A stretch of 64,000 nt of DNA from Marivita sp003149565 (lineage in GTDB: Bacteria; Pseudomonadota; Alphaproteobacteria; Rhodobacterales; Rhodobacteraceae): assembly GCF_965216415.1 (NCBI RefSeq), contig NZ_CBDCFU010000002.1, one strand, 5' to 3'. The position numbers and the translations under genes are program-made. Shown in pieces: positions 57,749 through 64,000 of this stretch. Under the pieces are notes generated by a model. That model was not told where the DNA came from, searched no databases, and saw only the letters and a list, made by a program, of their open reading frames with translations. Each line of letters starts with the position of its first letter. Within the stretch, counting starts at the first letter, position 1.

Positions 57749-59542
57749 ATGACAACTAACGACGTTGCCGCACCGGAAATGAGCGCGGAACTTGAGGCCA
57801 ATCTGCAAAAGATCGAAACGCTGACACAGCGGTTGATGTCTGCCCTTTCGCACAAGAAGCAGATCAATCCGTCTCTGCACGGTCCGGACACGATGTTGTA
57901 CGGCAAAGCGATGCAAGCTTATTGGCAGGAATGGGTGCATAACCCTGCCAAGATCCTTGAGCATCAGCTGGAGTTCTGGGGCAAGTCGGTCACGCATTAC
58001 GTCGAGGCGCAGCAGGCTCTGGCCAAGGGCAAGCTGCAACCTCCTGCGGATCCGGGCCCGAAGGACCGCCGCTTTAAAAACCCGCTCTGGGATGAGCATC
58101 CCTATTTCAACTTCATCAAGCAGCAATACCTGATCAATGCCGAGGCGATCCGGACCGCTGTGGAAGATGTGGCCGAACTGGATGAGACGGAAAAGAAGCG
58201 TCTGCGCTACTTTGCCCAACAGATCGTTGATATGTTCGCGCCGACCAACTTCTTTGCAACGAACCCGGATGCTTTGCAAAAAGCTTTGGAGACAGAAGGC
58301 GCGAGCCTTGTGCAGGGGCTGGAAAACCTTGTCTCCGATCTTGAGGCCAATAATGGTGAATTGGTCGTACGTCTGGCCGACGAGGGCGCGTTTGAGATCG
58401 GGACAAATATCGCGACCGCCGAGGGTGAGGTCGTCTATCGCAACCACATGATGGAGGTGATTCAATACACGCCCACGACCGAGGAAGTGCGAGAGACCCC
58501 GATCATCCTGTTCCCGCCGTGGATCAACAAATTCTACATTCTCGACCTCAAGCCGGAAAATTCTTTTATCCGCTGGGTCGTGGATCAGGGCTATACCCTG
58601 TTTGTGGTCAGCTGGATCAACCCAGATGAAAGCTACAAGGATGTGGGTCTCGATACCTATATCGAGGACGGCTATCTGCGGGCCATCGAAGAGGTCAAGT
58701 CCATCTGCAATGTGGAAAAGGTCAATGCCATTGGCTACTGCATCGCCGGGACAACGTTGAGCCTGACTCTGTCGCTGTTGAAAAAGCGCGGTGACAAATC
58801 CATCAAGTCGGCCACCTTCCTTACCACGTTGACCGATTTCTCGGATCAAGGCGAATTCACACCCTTCCTGCAGAATGATTTTATTGACGGGATCGAGGCC
58901 GAGATCGGGGATACAGGGATTCTGAAATCCTTCATCATGGCGCGCACCTTCAGTTTCCTGCGCTCCAACGACCTTGTGTATGGCCCTGCCATCAAAAGCT
59001 ACATGATGGGTGAGACACCGCCGGCATTTGATCTTCTGTACTGGAACGGCGATGGAGCCAACCTTCCGGGTCGCATGGCGATGCAGTATCTTCGCGGGCT
59101 CTGTCAGTCCAACAAATTCGCCGAGGGCGATTTCGAGCTGATGGGCGAGACTCTGAGCCTGCGCGACGTAGACGTGCCTCTATGCTCCATTGCCTGCGAG
59201 ACCGATCACATCGCAGCCTGGAAAGACTGCTACCGCGGCGTGCAGACCATGGGGTCGAAGTCCAAGCAGTTCATCTTGTCCGAGTCGGGCCATATTGCTG
59301 GGATCGTCAATCCGCCGACCAAGAAAAAATACGGCCACTACACCAATGAGGACCTGTCTTTATCGTCAGAAGATTGGAAATCTTCGGCCGATTACACCGA
59401 AGGGTCCTGGTGGCCAGTTTGGGAAAAATGGCTGGCCAAACGCTCGGGTAAATGGGTCAAGGCACGGGAGCTAGGGGATAAATCCCACCCGCCGCTCGCA
59501 CCGGCACCGGGCACCTATGTGCGCATCAAGGCGCGGGCCTGA
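57749..59542 (+). CDS. phaC: Class I polyhydroxyalkanoate synthase
   Basis: A 597-residue PHA synthase that polymerises (R)-3-hydroxyacyl-CoA on granule surfaces. The lipase-like box GYCIAG carries the catalytic cysteine (residue 331); Asp486 in CETDHIAAW and His515 in SESGHIAGI complete the triad. PhaC box features NKFYILDLKPENSF and FVVSWINPDE are present. GGGGGGAA lies upstream. The order phaC-phaP-phaR with divergent phaZ is standard in Rhodobacteraceae. Confidence 0.97.
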   Translation: MTTNDVAAPEMSAELEANLQKIETLTQRLMSALSHKKQINPSLHGPDTMLYGKAMQAYWQEWVHNPAKILEHQLEFWGKSVTHYVEAQQALAKGKLQPPADPGPKDRRFKNPLWDEHPYFNFIKQQYLINAEAIRTAVEDVAELDETEKKRLRYFAQQIVDMFAPTNFFATNPDALQKALETEGASLVQGLENLVSDLEANNGELVVRLADEGAFEIGTNIATAEGEVVYRNHMMEVIQYTPTTEEVRETPIILFPPWINKFYILDLKPENSFIRWVVDQGYTLFVVSWINPDESYKDVGLDTYIEDGYLRAIEEVKSICNVEKVNAIGYCIAGTTLSLTLSLLKKRGDKSIKSATFLTTLTDFSDQGEFTPFLQNDFIDGIEAEIGDTGILKSFIMARTFSFLRSNDLVYGPAIKSYMMGETPPAFDLLYWNGDGANLPGRMAMQYLRGLCQSNKFAEGDFELMGETLSLRDVDVPLCSIACETDHIAAWKDCYRGVQTMGSKSKQFILSESGHIAGIVNPPTKKKYGHYTNEDLSLSSEDWKSSADYTEGSWWPVWEKWLAKRSGKWVKARELGDKSHPPLAPAPGTYVRIKARA

Positions 59543-59573
59543 GCAGATCTTGACCTAAGGGCAAAGATTTTTG

Positions 59574-59584
59574 CTGCACCGCAG
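59574..59584. promoter_or_regulatory. PhaR-type box 1 before phaP
   Basis: CTGC-ACC-GCAG, 27 bases upstream of box 2; it lies just before the phaP -35. Confidence 0.68.
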
Positions 59585-59592
59585 AAAAAGGG

Positions 59593-59621
59593 TTGAAATG
59601 CTGCGGTGCAGCATGTATATA
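59593..59621 (+). promoter_or_regulatory. Sigma-70-type promoter of phaP with PhaR box 2 in the spacer
   Basis: TTGAAA (59593-59598), 17 bases, TATATA (59616-59621). The second CTGC-GGT-GCAG box occupies 59601-59611, inside the spacer. Bound PhaR would block RNA polymerase, a standard repression layout. Confidence 0.75.
59601..59611. promoter_or_regulatory. PhaR-type box 2 in the phaP promoter
   Basis: CTGCGGTGCAG, within the 17-bp spacer of the phaP promoter; with its flanks it reads TGCTGCGGTGCAGCA, a 15-bp palindrome apart from its centre. Confidence 0.72.
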
Positions 59622-59678
59622 TTCTTCATCTGCACAGGACAGCGGGGTGGGCCCGCAGAGCAGGAAAGGATTTGAGAA

Positions 59679-60128
59679 ATGGCTAAGACACCAGACATGA
59701 CCGCGACGCTGAAAGAAATGATGGGTGCATTCCCGGTCGACTCGAAAGCAATGGAAGACGCATTTAAGACAACAGCAACTCTGAACGAGAAGCTGTCCCA
59801 CGTTGCTCTCGAAGCAGCTGAAAAGTCGACCGAGATTTCCGCAAAGTGGACCAAAGACACGCTGGCCAAGCTGGGCGATATGTCAAAAGCCAAAACCGAG
59901 CCGGCAGACTACGCCAAGGCGATGACCGACTTTGCATCGGCTCAGGCTGAAGTTGCGGCCGAGAACATGGCTGCGTTCGCGGAAATCGCGAAGAAAGTCC
60001 AGATGGACACAGTCGAACTGATGATGGCAGCAGGCAAGGATTTCTCCGAAGACGCAACTGCTGCAGTCAAGAAAGCAACTTCTGACGCGACCGCTGCTGC
60101 CAAGAAGGCAACTGCTGCTGCGAAGTAA
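59679..60128 (+). CDS. phaP: Phasin (PHA granule-associated protein)
   Basis: A 149-residue amphipathic helical protein that coats PHA granules. It has the phasin pattern (FKTTATLNEKLSHVALEAAEKSTEISAKWTKDTLAKL) and an Ala/Lys-rich tail (KKATSDATAAAKKATAAAK) typical of phasins. Its strong promoter carries two PhaR boxes, and its 3' end carries an anti-Shine-Dalgarno hairpin and an intrinsic terminator. Confidence 0.92.
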   Translation: MAKTPDMTATLKEMMGAFPVDSKAMEDAFKTTATLNEKLSHVALEAAEKSTEISAKWTKDTLAKLGDMSKAKTEPADYAKAMTDFASAQAEVAAENMAAFAEIAKKVQMDTVELMMAAGKDFSEDATAAVKKATSDATAAAKKATAAAK

Positions 60129-60140
60129 GTTTTAGGAATT

Positions 60141-60169
60141 AGCGTTCTCTCCTCCCAAATTGGAACGCT
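60141..60169 (+). ncRNA. phaP 3'-UTR hairpin with anti-SD loop
   Basis: Stem AGCGTTC / GAACGCT with the loop TCTCCTCCCAAATTG, the same CTCCTCCC motif as in the CcsR-like RNAs. With the terminator hairpin it forms a two-stem-loop element like one cuckoo RNA. TCTCTCCTCCCAA (60146-60158) is perfectly complementary to TTGGGAGGAGAGA (60310-60322) over the phaR ribosome-binding site. Confidence 0.65.
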
Positions 60170-60176
60170 ATATTCT

Positions 60177-60207
60177 GGCCGGGCTCCTTGTGAGTCCGGC
60201 CTTTTTT
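60177..60207 (+). terminator. Intrinsic terminator of phaP
   Basis: Stem GGCCGGGCTC / GAGTCCGGCC (one G-U pair) with loop CTTGT, followed by six T residues (60202-60207). phaR thus needs its own promoter or read-through. Confidence 0.9.
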
Positions 60208-60286
60208 CTTTCTTGGCGGCTTTGCTTCAGCGGTTTGCAAGATCCCGAACGCTTGGTGCTTTCTTTTTGTGCTGCATGTGCTTAGG

Positions 60287-60297
60287 CTGCAATGCAG
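60287..60297. promoter_or_regulatory. PhaR-type box before phaR (autoregulation)
   Basis: CTGC-AAT-GCAG, 28 bases before the phaR start codon. PhaR proteins commonly repress their own gene. Confidence 0.68.
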
Positions 60298-60324
60298 CAA
60301 AGACATTCCTTGGGAGGAGAGACC

Positions 60325-60903
60325 TTGGCAGAAGACCAGAAACCGCTTTTGATCAAGCGCTATGCAAGCCGTCGTCTCTATAACACAGAAACATCCGACT
60401 ACGTGACCCTCGAGGATATCGCGGGCTTTATCCGCGCGGGACGGGAAGTGAAGATCGTCGATTTAAAGTCGGGCGATGACCTGACCCGGCAATATTTGCT
60501 GCAGATTATTGCCGAACACGAAAGTCGTGGCGAAAGCGTTTTGCCCACGAATGTTCTGAATGATCTTGTGCGCAGCTATACCACGCAAGCCACCAGCGCA
60601 GTGCCGCAGTTTCTCGCCGCCAGTTTCGAAATGTTCCGCGACAGCCAGTCGAAATGGATGGAGAACATGAACAAGGCCAACCCGATGTCGGGTGTGCCTG
60701 GGTTCGAGGCCATTCAGGCGCAGCAGGAGGCTTTCCTGAAAGCGATGACAGGCGGTATGTCCGGATCATGGTCAGGGCCGTCACCGGATGACAGTACGGC
60801 ACAGGATGCGCCCGAGGCTCCAACCTCGGATACGGACGACCTTGATGCCATCAAGGTGCAGTTGGCAGAGCTTCAGAAAAAGCTGTCGAAACTCGACAAA
60901 TAG
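60325..60903 (+). CDS. phaR: Polyhydroxyalkanoate synthesis repressor PhaR
   Basis: A 192-residue regulator with the N-terminal PHB accumulation domain (LLIKRYASRRLYNTETSDYVTLEDIAGFIRAG, about 7-38), the second conserved region to about 125, and a charged C-terminal coiled coil (DAIKVQLAELQKKLSKLDK). It represses phaP and itself and is released by binding PHA. The start is TTG 60325, directly after GGGAGGAGAG. The upstream ATG at 60292 lies inside a PhaR box and would put the ribosome-binding site inside the gene. Confidence 0.9.
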   Translation: MAEDQKPLLIKRYASRRLYNTETSDYVTLEDIAGFIRAGREVKIVDLKSGDDLTRQYLLQIIAEHESRGESVLPTNVLNDLVRSYTTQATSAVPQFLAASFEMFRDSQSKWMENMNKANPMSGVPGFEAIQAQQEAFLKAMTGGMSGSWSGPSPDDSTAQDAPEAPTSDTDDLDAIKVQLAELQKKLSKLDK

Positions 60904-60904
60904 A

Positions 60905-62209
60905 TCAGACGCCCAACCGGTCTCGCATCGCGTACCAGGACATCGCCAGCGACAGAATAGGTGTGCGCAGCAGACCACCGCCGGGAAATGGCTGGTGCGG
61001 TATGGCGTTGAATGCGGCAAATCCCTCGGACGGGCCGCGCGTGGCTTCAGCCAAGAGCTTGCCCGCCTGGATAGCGTTTCCGACACCGTGCCCGGAATAA
61101 CCCGAGGCCGAGAGGATATTGGGCCGCACACGCGCAAGATAGGGCATCCGCTTGATCGTGATGGCAAGCGTGCCGCCCCATGCATAGTCGATCTTGACGT
61201 CGCGCAGATGTGGGAAAATCACCGACATCGGCTTGCGCACGAGCGCAGCAATATCTGATGGAAAGCGGTAGCCATACGTCTCTCCGCCGCCAAAAATCAG
61301 CCGCCTGTCATGGCTGAGCCGGAAGTAATTGACCACAAATCGGGAATCCGAGACCGCCACATCCTGTGCGAGCACGTCATCGGCTTGATCGCCCAGGGGC
61401 TCGGTGGCAACGACGTAATTGTTGATTGGCATGACGCGCGCTGTCACCTGCCGGTCGAGCCCGCCCAGATAGCCATTTCCGGCGAGGATCACATGGTCCG
61501 CAACCACGTGCCCGGCATCTGTGCGGACGGTCACCTTGGCTCCGGGGCGGATGTCGTGCACATGGCTGCGCTCATGAATGCGCGCGCCAGCGACTGCAGC
61601 GGCTTCGGCCAGTCCCAGCGCAAGTCTCAAGGGATGCACATGCGCAGCGCCCATATCAAGGGTCCCCCCGACATAGTCGGGTGACGGACAGAGCGCGTGA
61701 AACGCGTTGCGGTCCAAAGCTTTGATCTTGGTATATCCGTAGCGTGTCCGAAGGTGTTCCGCATATTCATGCAGGTCTTTGACATCCGCAGGGCGCGACG
61801 CAGCCCAGGCAATACCGTCCTTCAGATAGCAGTCAATCCGGTGTTTCTCGATCAAGGATCGCACTAGCGTCTTGGCATCTTCACCCAAGTCCCAAAGCAG
61901 TCGGGCGGAGTCTGGCCCCACCATTTTTTCGAGCGTGATCTGGTCCTGCCGCTGCCCGCTGCCCAATTGCCCCCCGTTGCGCCCCGACGCGCCAAAGCCC
62001 ACGCGATGCGCGTCAAGCAGAACGACATCAATACCCATCTCCGCCAGATGCAGAGCGGCGGATAGTCCGGTATAGCCCCCGCCGACGATGCAGACATCAG
62101 CTCGGGTTTCGCCCTGCAAAGGCGCGAACGGGTCCAATGGGGTCGCCGTGGCGGCGTACCAGCTTTGGGGATAGGCCCCACGGGTGTCATTGCTGAACAA
62201 CAGGTTCAA
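60905..62209 (-). CDS. FAD-dependent oxidoreductase (PuuB/DadA-like)
   Basis: A 434-residue FAD oxidase of the DAO family. Rossmann loop VCIVGGGYTGLSAALHLAE (about 32-50), GFGASGRNGGQLGSGQ (about 63), and the C-terminal FAD segment SGYSGHGVGNAIQAGKLLAEA. It starts with TTG as MNLLFSNDTRGAYPQSWYAATA with AGGA upstream; further upstream the frame runs through palindromes. Next to a glutamine-synthetase-like ligase and a class-I amidotransferase it fits the PuuA-PuuB-PuuD route for gamma-glutamylated polyamines. Confidence 0.82.
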   Translation of the reverse strand: MNLLFSNDTRGAYPQSWYAATATPLDPFAPLQGETRADVCIVGGGYTGLSAALHLAEMGIDVVLLDAHRVGFGASGRNGGQLGSGQRQDQITLEKMVGPDSARLLWDLGEDAKTLVRSLIEKHRIDCYLKDGIAWAASRPADVKDLHEYAEHLRTRYGYTKIKALDRNAFHALCPSPDYVGGTLDMGAAHVHPLRLALGLAEAAAVAGARIHERSHVHDIRPGAKVTVRTDAGHVVADHVILAGNGYLGGLDRQVTARVMPINNYVVATEPLGDQADDVLAQDVAVSDSRFVVNYFRLSHDRRLIFGGGETYGYRFPSDIAALVRKPMSVIFPHLRDVKIDYAWGGTLAITIKRMPYLARVRPNILSASGYSGHGVGNAIQAGKLLAEATRGPSEGFAAFNAIPHQPFPGGGLLRTPILSLAMSWYAMRDRLGV

Positions 62210-62253
62210 AACGCAGTCCTGATCTTCTTCTTTTTCCAAATATGCCGGGGAGC

Positions 62254-62300
62254 GCGAGGGGCAGCGCCCCTCGCATCTGTCGGGCCGGCAGAGCCGGTCC
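62254..62300. repeat. Two tandem short hairpins between the oxidase and ligase genes
   Basis: GCGAGGGGC-AGC-GCCCCTCGC (62254-62274) and GGGCCGGC-AGA-GCCGGTCC (62282-62300). Same intergenic hairpin-pair habit as the other palindrome clusters, but with short loops. Confidence 0.65.
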
Positions 62301-62312
62301 GAAATCTCCGGG

Positions 62313-63677
62313 CTAGACGTTGAGCAGCAGGTGCTCACGCTCCCAGGGGCTGATCACCTGCAGAAACTCTTCGTATTCGGTGCGTTTGACAATCGAATAG
62401 ACGCGGCAGAAATCCTCTCCCAATACCTCGCGCAAATCGGTTGAATCCTCAAACATCTGCAGCGCCTGTCCCAGCACCTGCGGGATATCCGCTTCGCCTT
62501 CATAAGCGTCTTTCTTGAGGGGTTTCGACGGCCAGTCTTCGTTCATCAGGCCGAGATACCCACAGGCGAGCGAGGCCGCGATGCCAAGATACGGGTTGCA
62601 ATCCATCCCGGCCAAGCGGTTTTCAACGCGCCGGCTGGACGGGCCGGACAACGGGATGCGGATACCGGTGGTCCGGTTGTCTCGCCCCCAGGCGAGATTG
62701 ATCGGGGCGGCATGTTCTTTCACGTAGCGGCGGTAGCTGTTCACATAAGGTGCCAGCACCGCGATGGCGGCAGGTGTGTATTGCTGCAGGCCGCCGATGA
62801 AGTGAAAGAACGCGTCGGTCTCTCCGCCTTGCGGCCCGGAAAAAATGTTGCGGCCGGTTTCGATATCCATGATCGAATGGTGGATATGCATGGCGCTGCC
62901 GGGTTCGTTGGCGATCGGCTTGGCCATGAAGGTCGCAAAGCAATCGTGGCGCAGGGCGGCCTCGCGGATCAGGCGTTTGAAGTAGAACACCTCATCGGCC
63001 AGCTTGACCGGATCGCCGTGGCGCAGGTTGATCTCCAATTGGCCTGCGCCGCCTTCCTGCGTGATGCCGTCAATTTCAAAGCCCTGGGCTTCTGCAAAGT
63101 CGTAAATGTCGTCGATGACGGGGCCGAATTCATCGACGGCAGTCATGGAATACGCCTGACGCGCCGCTGCCGGGCGGCCAGAGCGGCCCATCATCGGCTC
63201 AATCGGTTTGGCCGGGTCCAAATTTCGCGCTGTGAGGTAGAACTCCATTTCGGGGGCGACAACCGGCTCCCAGCCCTGATCCCGATAGAGTTGCACGACA
63301 CGTTTGAGCACATTGCGTGGCGCGTAGGGGACGGTGTTGCCTTTGCGGTCATAGGCGTCGTGGATGACCTGCAGCGTCCAGTCACCTGTCCATGGCGCTG
63401 CGGTAGCGGTCGACATATCCGGACGCAGGATCATATCGCGTTCGATAAAACCGCCGTCACCCTCATCCGCGGCTTCGCCCCAATCCCCGGTGATTGTCTG
63501 AAAGAAGATTGAGTCGGGCAGGTGGAAATATTCCTGACGGGCAAATTTCGATGCAGGCACCGCCTTGCCACGCGCAATCCCGGGGAGGTCTGCAATCACA
63601 CACTCCACTTCGTCCAGCCTGCGCCCTTCGAGGAAGGCACGGGCGGTTTCGGGCAGGTTGGCTGTCCAGTCGGTCAT
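62313..63677 (-). CDS. Glutamine-synthetase-family gamma-glutamyl ligase (PuuA-like)
   Basis: A 454-residue class I glutamine-synthetase-type ATP-dependent ligase. Glu/His metal ligands and ATP segments: EMEFYL (about 146), EGGAGQLEINLRHGDP (about 212), AMHIHHSI (about 265) and RIPLSGPSSRRVENRLAG (about 343). The first region (CVIADLPGIARGKAVPASKF) resembles polyamine or aromatic amine gamma-glutamyl ligases (PuuA, GlnT) rather than the true glutamine synthetase. It overlaps the next gene by ATGA; the operon includes the FAD oxidase. Confidence 0.85.
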   Translation of the reverse strand: MTDWTANLPETARAFLEGRRLDEVECVIADLPGIARGKAVPASKFARQEYFHLPDSIFFQTITGDWGEAADEGDGGFIERDMILRPDMSTATAAPWTGDWTLQVIHDAYDRKGNTVPYAPRNVLKRVVQLYRDQGWEPVVAPEMEFYLTARNLDPAKPIEPMMGRSGRPAAARQAYSMTAVDEFGPVIDDIYDFAEAQGFEIDGITQEGGAGQLEINLRHGDPVKLADEVFYFKRLIREAALRHDCFATFMAKPIANEPGSAMHIHHSIMDIETGRNIFSGPQGGETDAFFHFIGGLQQYTPAAIAVLAPYVNSYRRYVKEHAAPINLAWGRDNRTTGIRIPLSGPSSRRVENRLAGMDCNPYLGIAASLACGYLGLMNEDWPSKPLKKDAYEGEADIPQVLGQALQMFEDSTDLREVLGEDFCRVYSIVKRTEYEEFLQVISPWEREHLLLNV

Positions 63678-64000
63678 GCGAGGGTTCCTTCGCGGAAAAA
63701 ATGGGCGAATTGGTCGGCCATGCGGGCATTGTCGAGTGGCCGTCCCATACGGTTTTTGGCCGCGTCCATCAGAGTGTCGGGTACGACACCGGGGCCACGG
63801 GTTTCAATCAGCCCTGCGATAAAGTCATCGCCATATTCTGGGTGCGGTTGCACCGTAAAGGCCTTGCCCGGATAGAGCAGCGCCGCATTGGCGCAATGGT
63901 TTCCGGTGGCCACTACCTGAGCACCTTCGGGGGCCTCAATCACCTGATCCTGATGCCAGGCGTTGATGGTCATTTTGTCGCCGCCGAAGTCATATTCCTG
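63674..64000 (-). CDS. Class-I glutamine amidotransferase-like hydrolase, C-terminal part (runs off the window)
   Basis: Only the last 108 residues are present; the N-terminus lies to the right of the window. The catalytic His/Glu pair is in VQPHPEYGDDF, and QEYDFGGDKMTINAWHQDQV precedes it. In the polyamine pathway PuuD, a hydrolase of this family, removes the gamma-glutamyl group, which fits the neighbours. GMP-synthase-type domains are an alternative. It overlaps the ligase start by four bases. Confidence 0.75.
   Translation of the reverse strand, partial: QEYDFGGDKMTINAWHQDQVIEAPEGAQVVATGNHCANAALLYPGKAFTVQPHPEYGDDFIAGLIETRGPGVVPDTLMDAAKNRMGRPLDNARMADQFAHFFREGTLA

Noticed and set aside
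57638..58849. N-terminal extension of phaZ by about 400 codons
   Set aside because: The extension is antisense to phaC; a strong ribosome-binding site and family length support the start at 57637.

Overview
The window looks like chromosomal DNA of a marine alphaproteobacterium of the Roseobacter group (Rhodobacteraceae). It has high-GC coding, a SAM-II riboswitch before metZ, a GTTC-N7-GTTC LexA site, a tRNA-His with A73 and no G-1, class I polyhydroxyalkanoate (PHA) genes, a TGT-N12-ACA site of the PpsR type, and a DUF1127 gene followed by anti-Shine-Dalgarno small RNAs as in Rhodobacter. No phage, plasmid, insertion sequence or CRISPR array is visible.

Left part (1-14 kb): the 5' part of hisB, a GNAT gene, two identical tRNA-Gly genes, a YaeQ-family gene, an AT-rich patch with an asparagine-synthase-like gene, pyruvate carboxylase, an FMN-dependent L-lactate-dehydrogenase-like gene, an SDR oxidoreductase, a UvrD/PcrA helicase, metZ behind a SAM-II riboswitch with its own terminator, and folE2. 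Next (14-29 kb): trkH, a thiamine-diphosphate decarboxylase, valS, a tandem array of ten hairpins whose minus-strand loops read CCTCCTCCC, the DUF1127 gene that would be co-transcribed with them, an Mrp/ApbC carrier, and a cobalamin-riboswitch-controlled operon btuC-btuD-btuF-exbB-exbD-exbD-tonB.

29-37 kb is the first half of the division and cell-wall (dcw) cluster, mraZ-rsmH-ftsL-ftsI-murE-murF-mraY. Its leader is about 0.7 kb long and carries MraZ-type repeats, a DnaA box and an intrinsic terminator. The cluster then breaks off: an FrhB/BciB-like iron-sulfur flavoprotein gene with a PpsR-type box follows instead of murD, then UPF0262, a low-molecular-weight phosphatase-like gene, an NTF2-like gene, GNAT, a nitrilase, infA, maf, an RNase E/G-type gene, yacG and a glycerate kinase.

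45-54 kb holds tRNA-Tyr, rlmB, a riboflavin operon (ribB with a degenerate RibA domain, ribH, nusB), several small genes, a possible structured RNA, an SOS-regulated mmcB-like gene, tRNA-His followed by a two-gene accessory pair (a cysteine-hydrolase-like protein and a secreted protein), and rluD diverging from a DUF6476 gene.

54-64 kb holds rpoH with its own heat-shock-type promoter, a Gfo/Idh/MocA oxidoreductase, the PHA locus (phaZ divergent from phaC-phaP-phaR, with CTGC-N3-GCAG boxes), and a polyamine-type gamma-glutamylation set (FAD oxidase, glutamine-synthetase-like ligase, partial class-I amidotransferase).

The most interesting signals are non-coding: the five-unit CcsR/cuckoo-type RNA array; a PhaR-like box next to its promoter; a phaP 3'-UTR hairpin with a 13-nt perfect match to the phaR ribosome-binding site; the mraZ leader, which resembles the UpsM locus; and several clusters of tandem short palindromes at gene ends.
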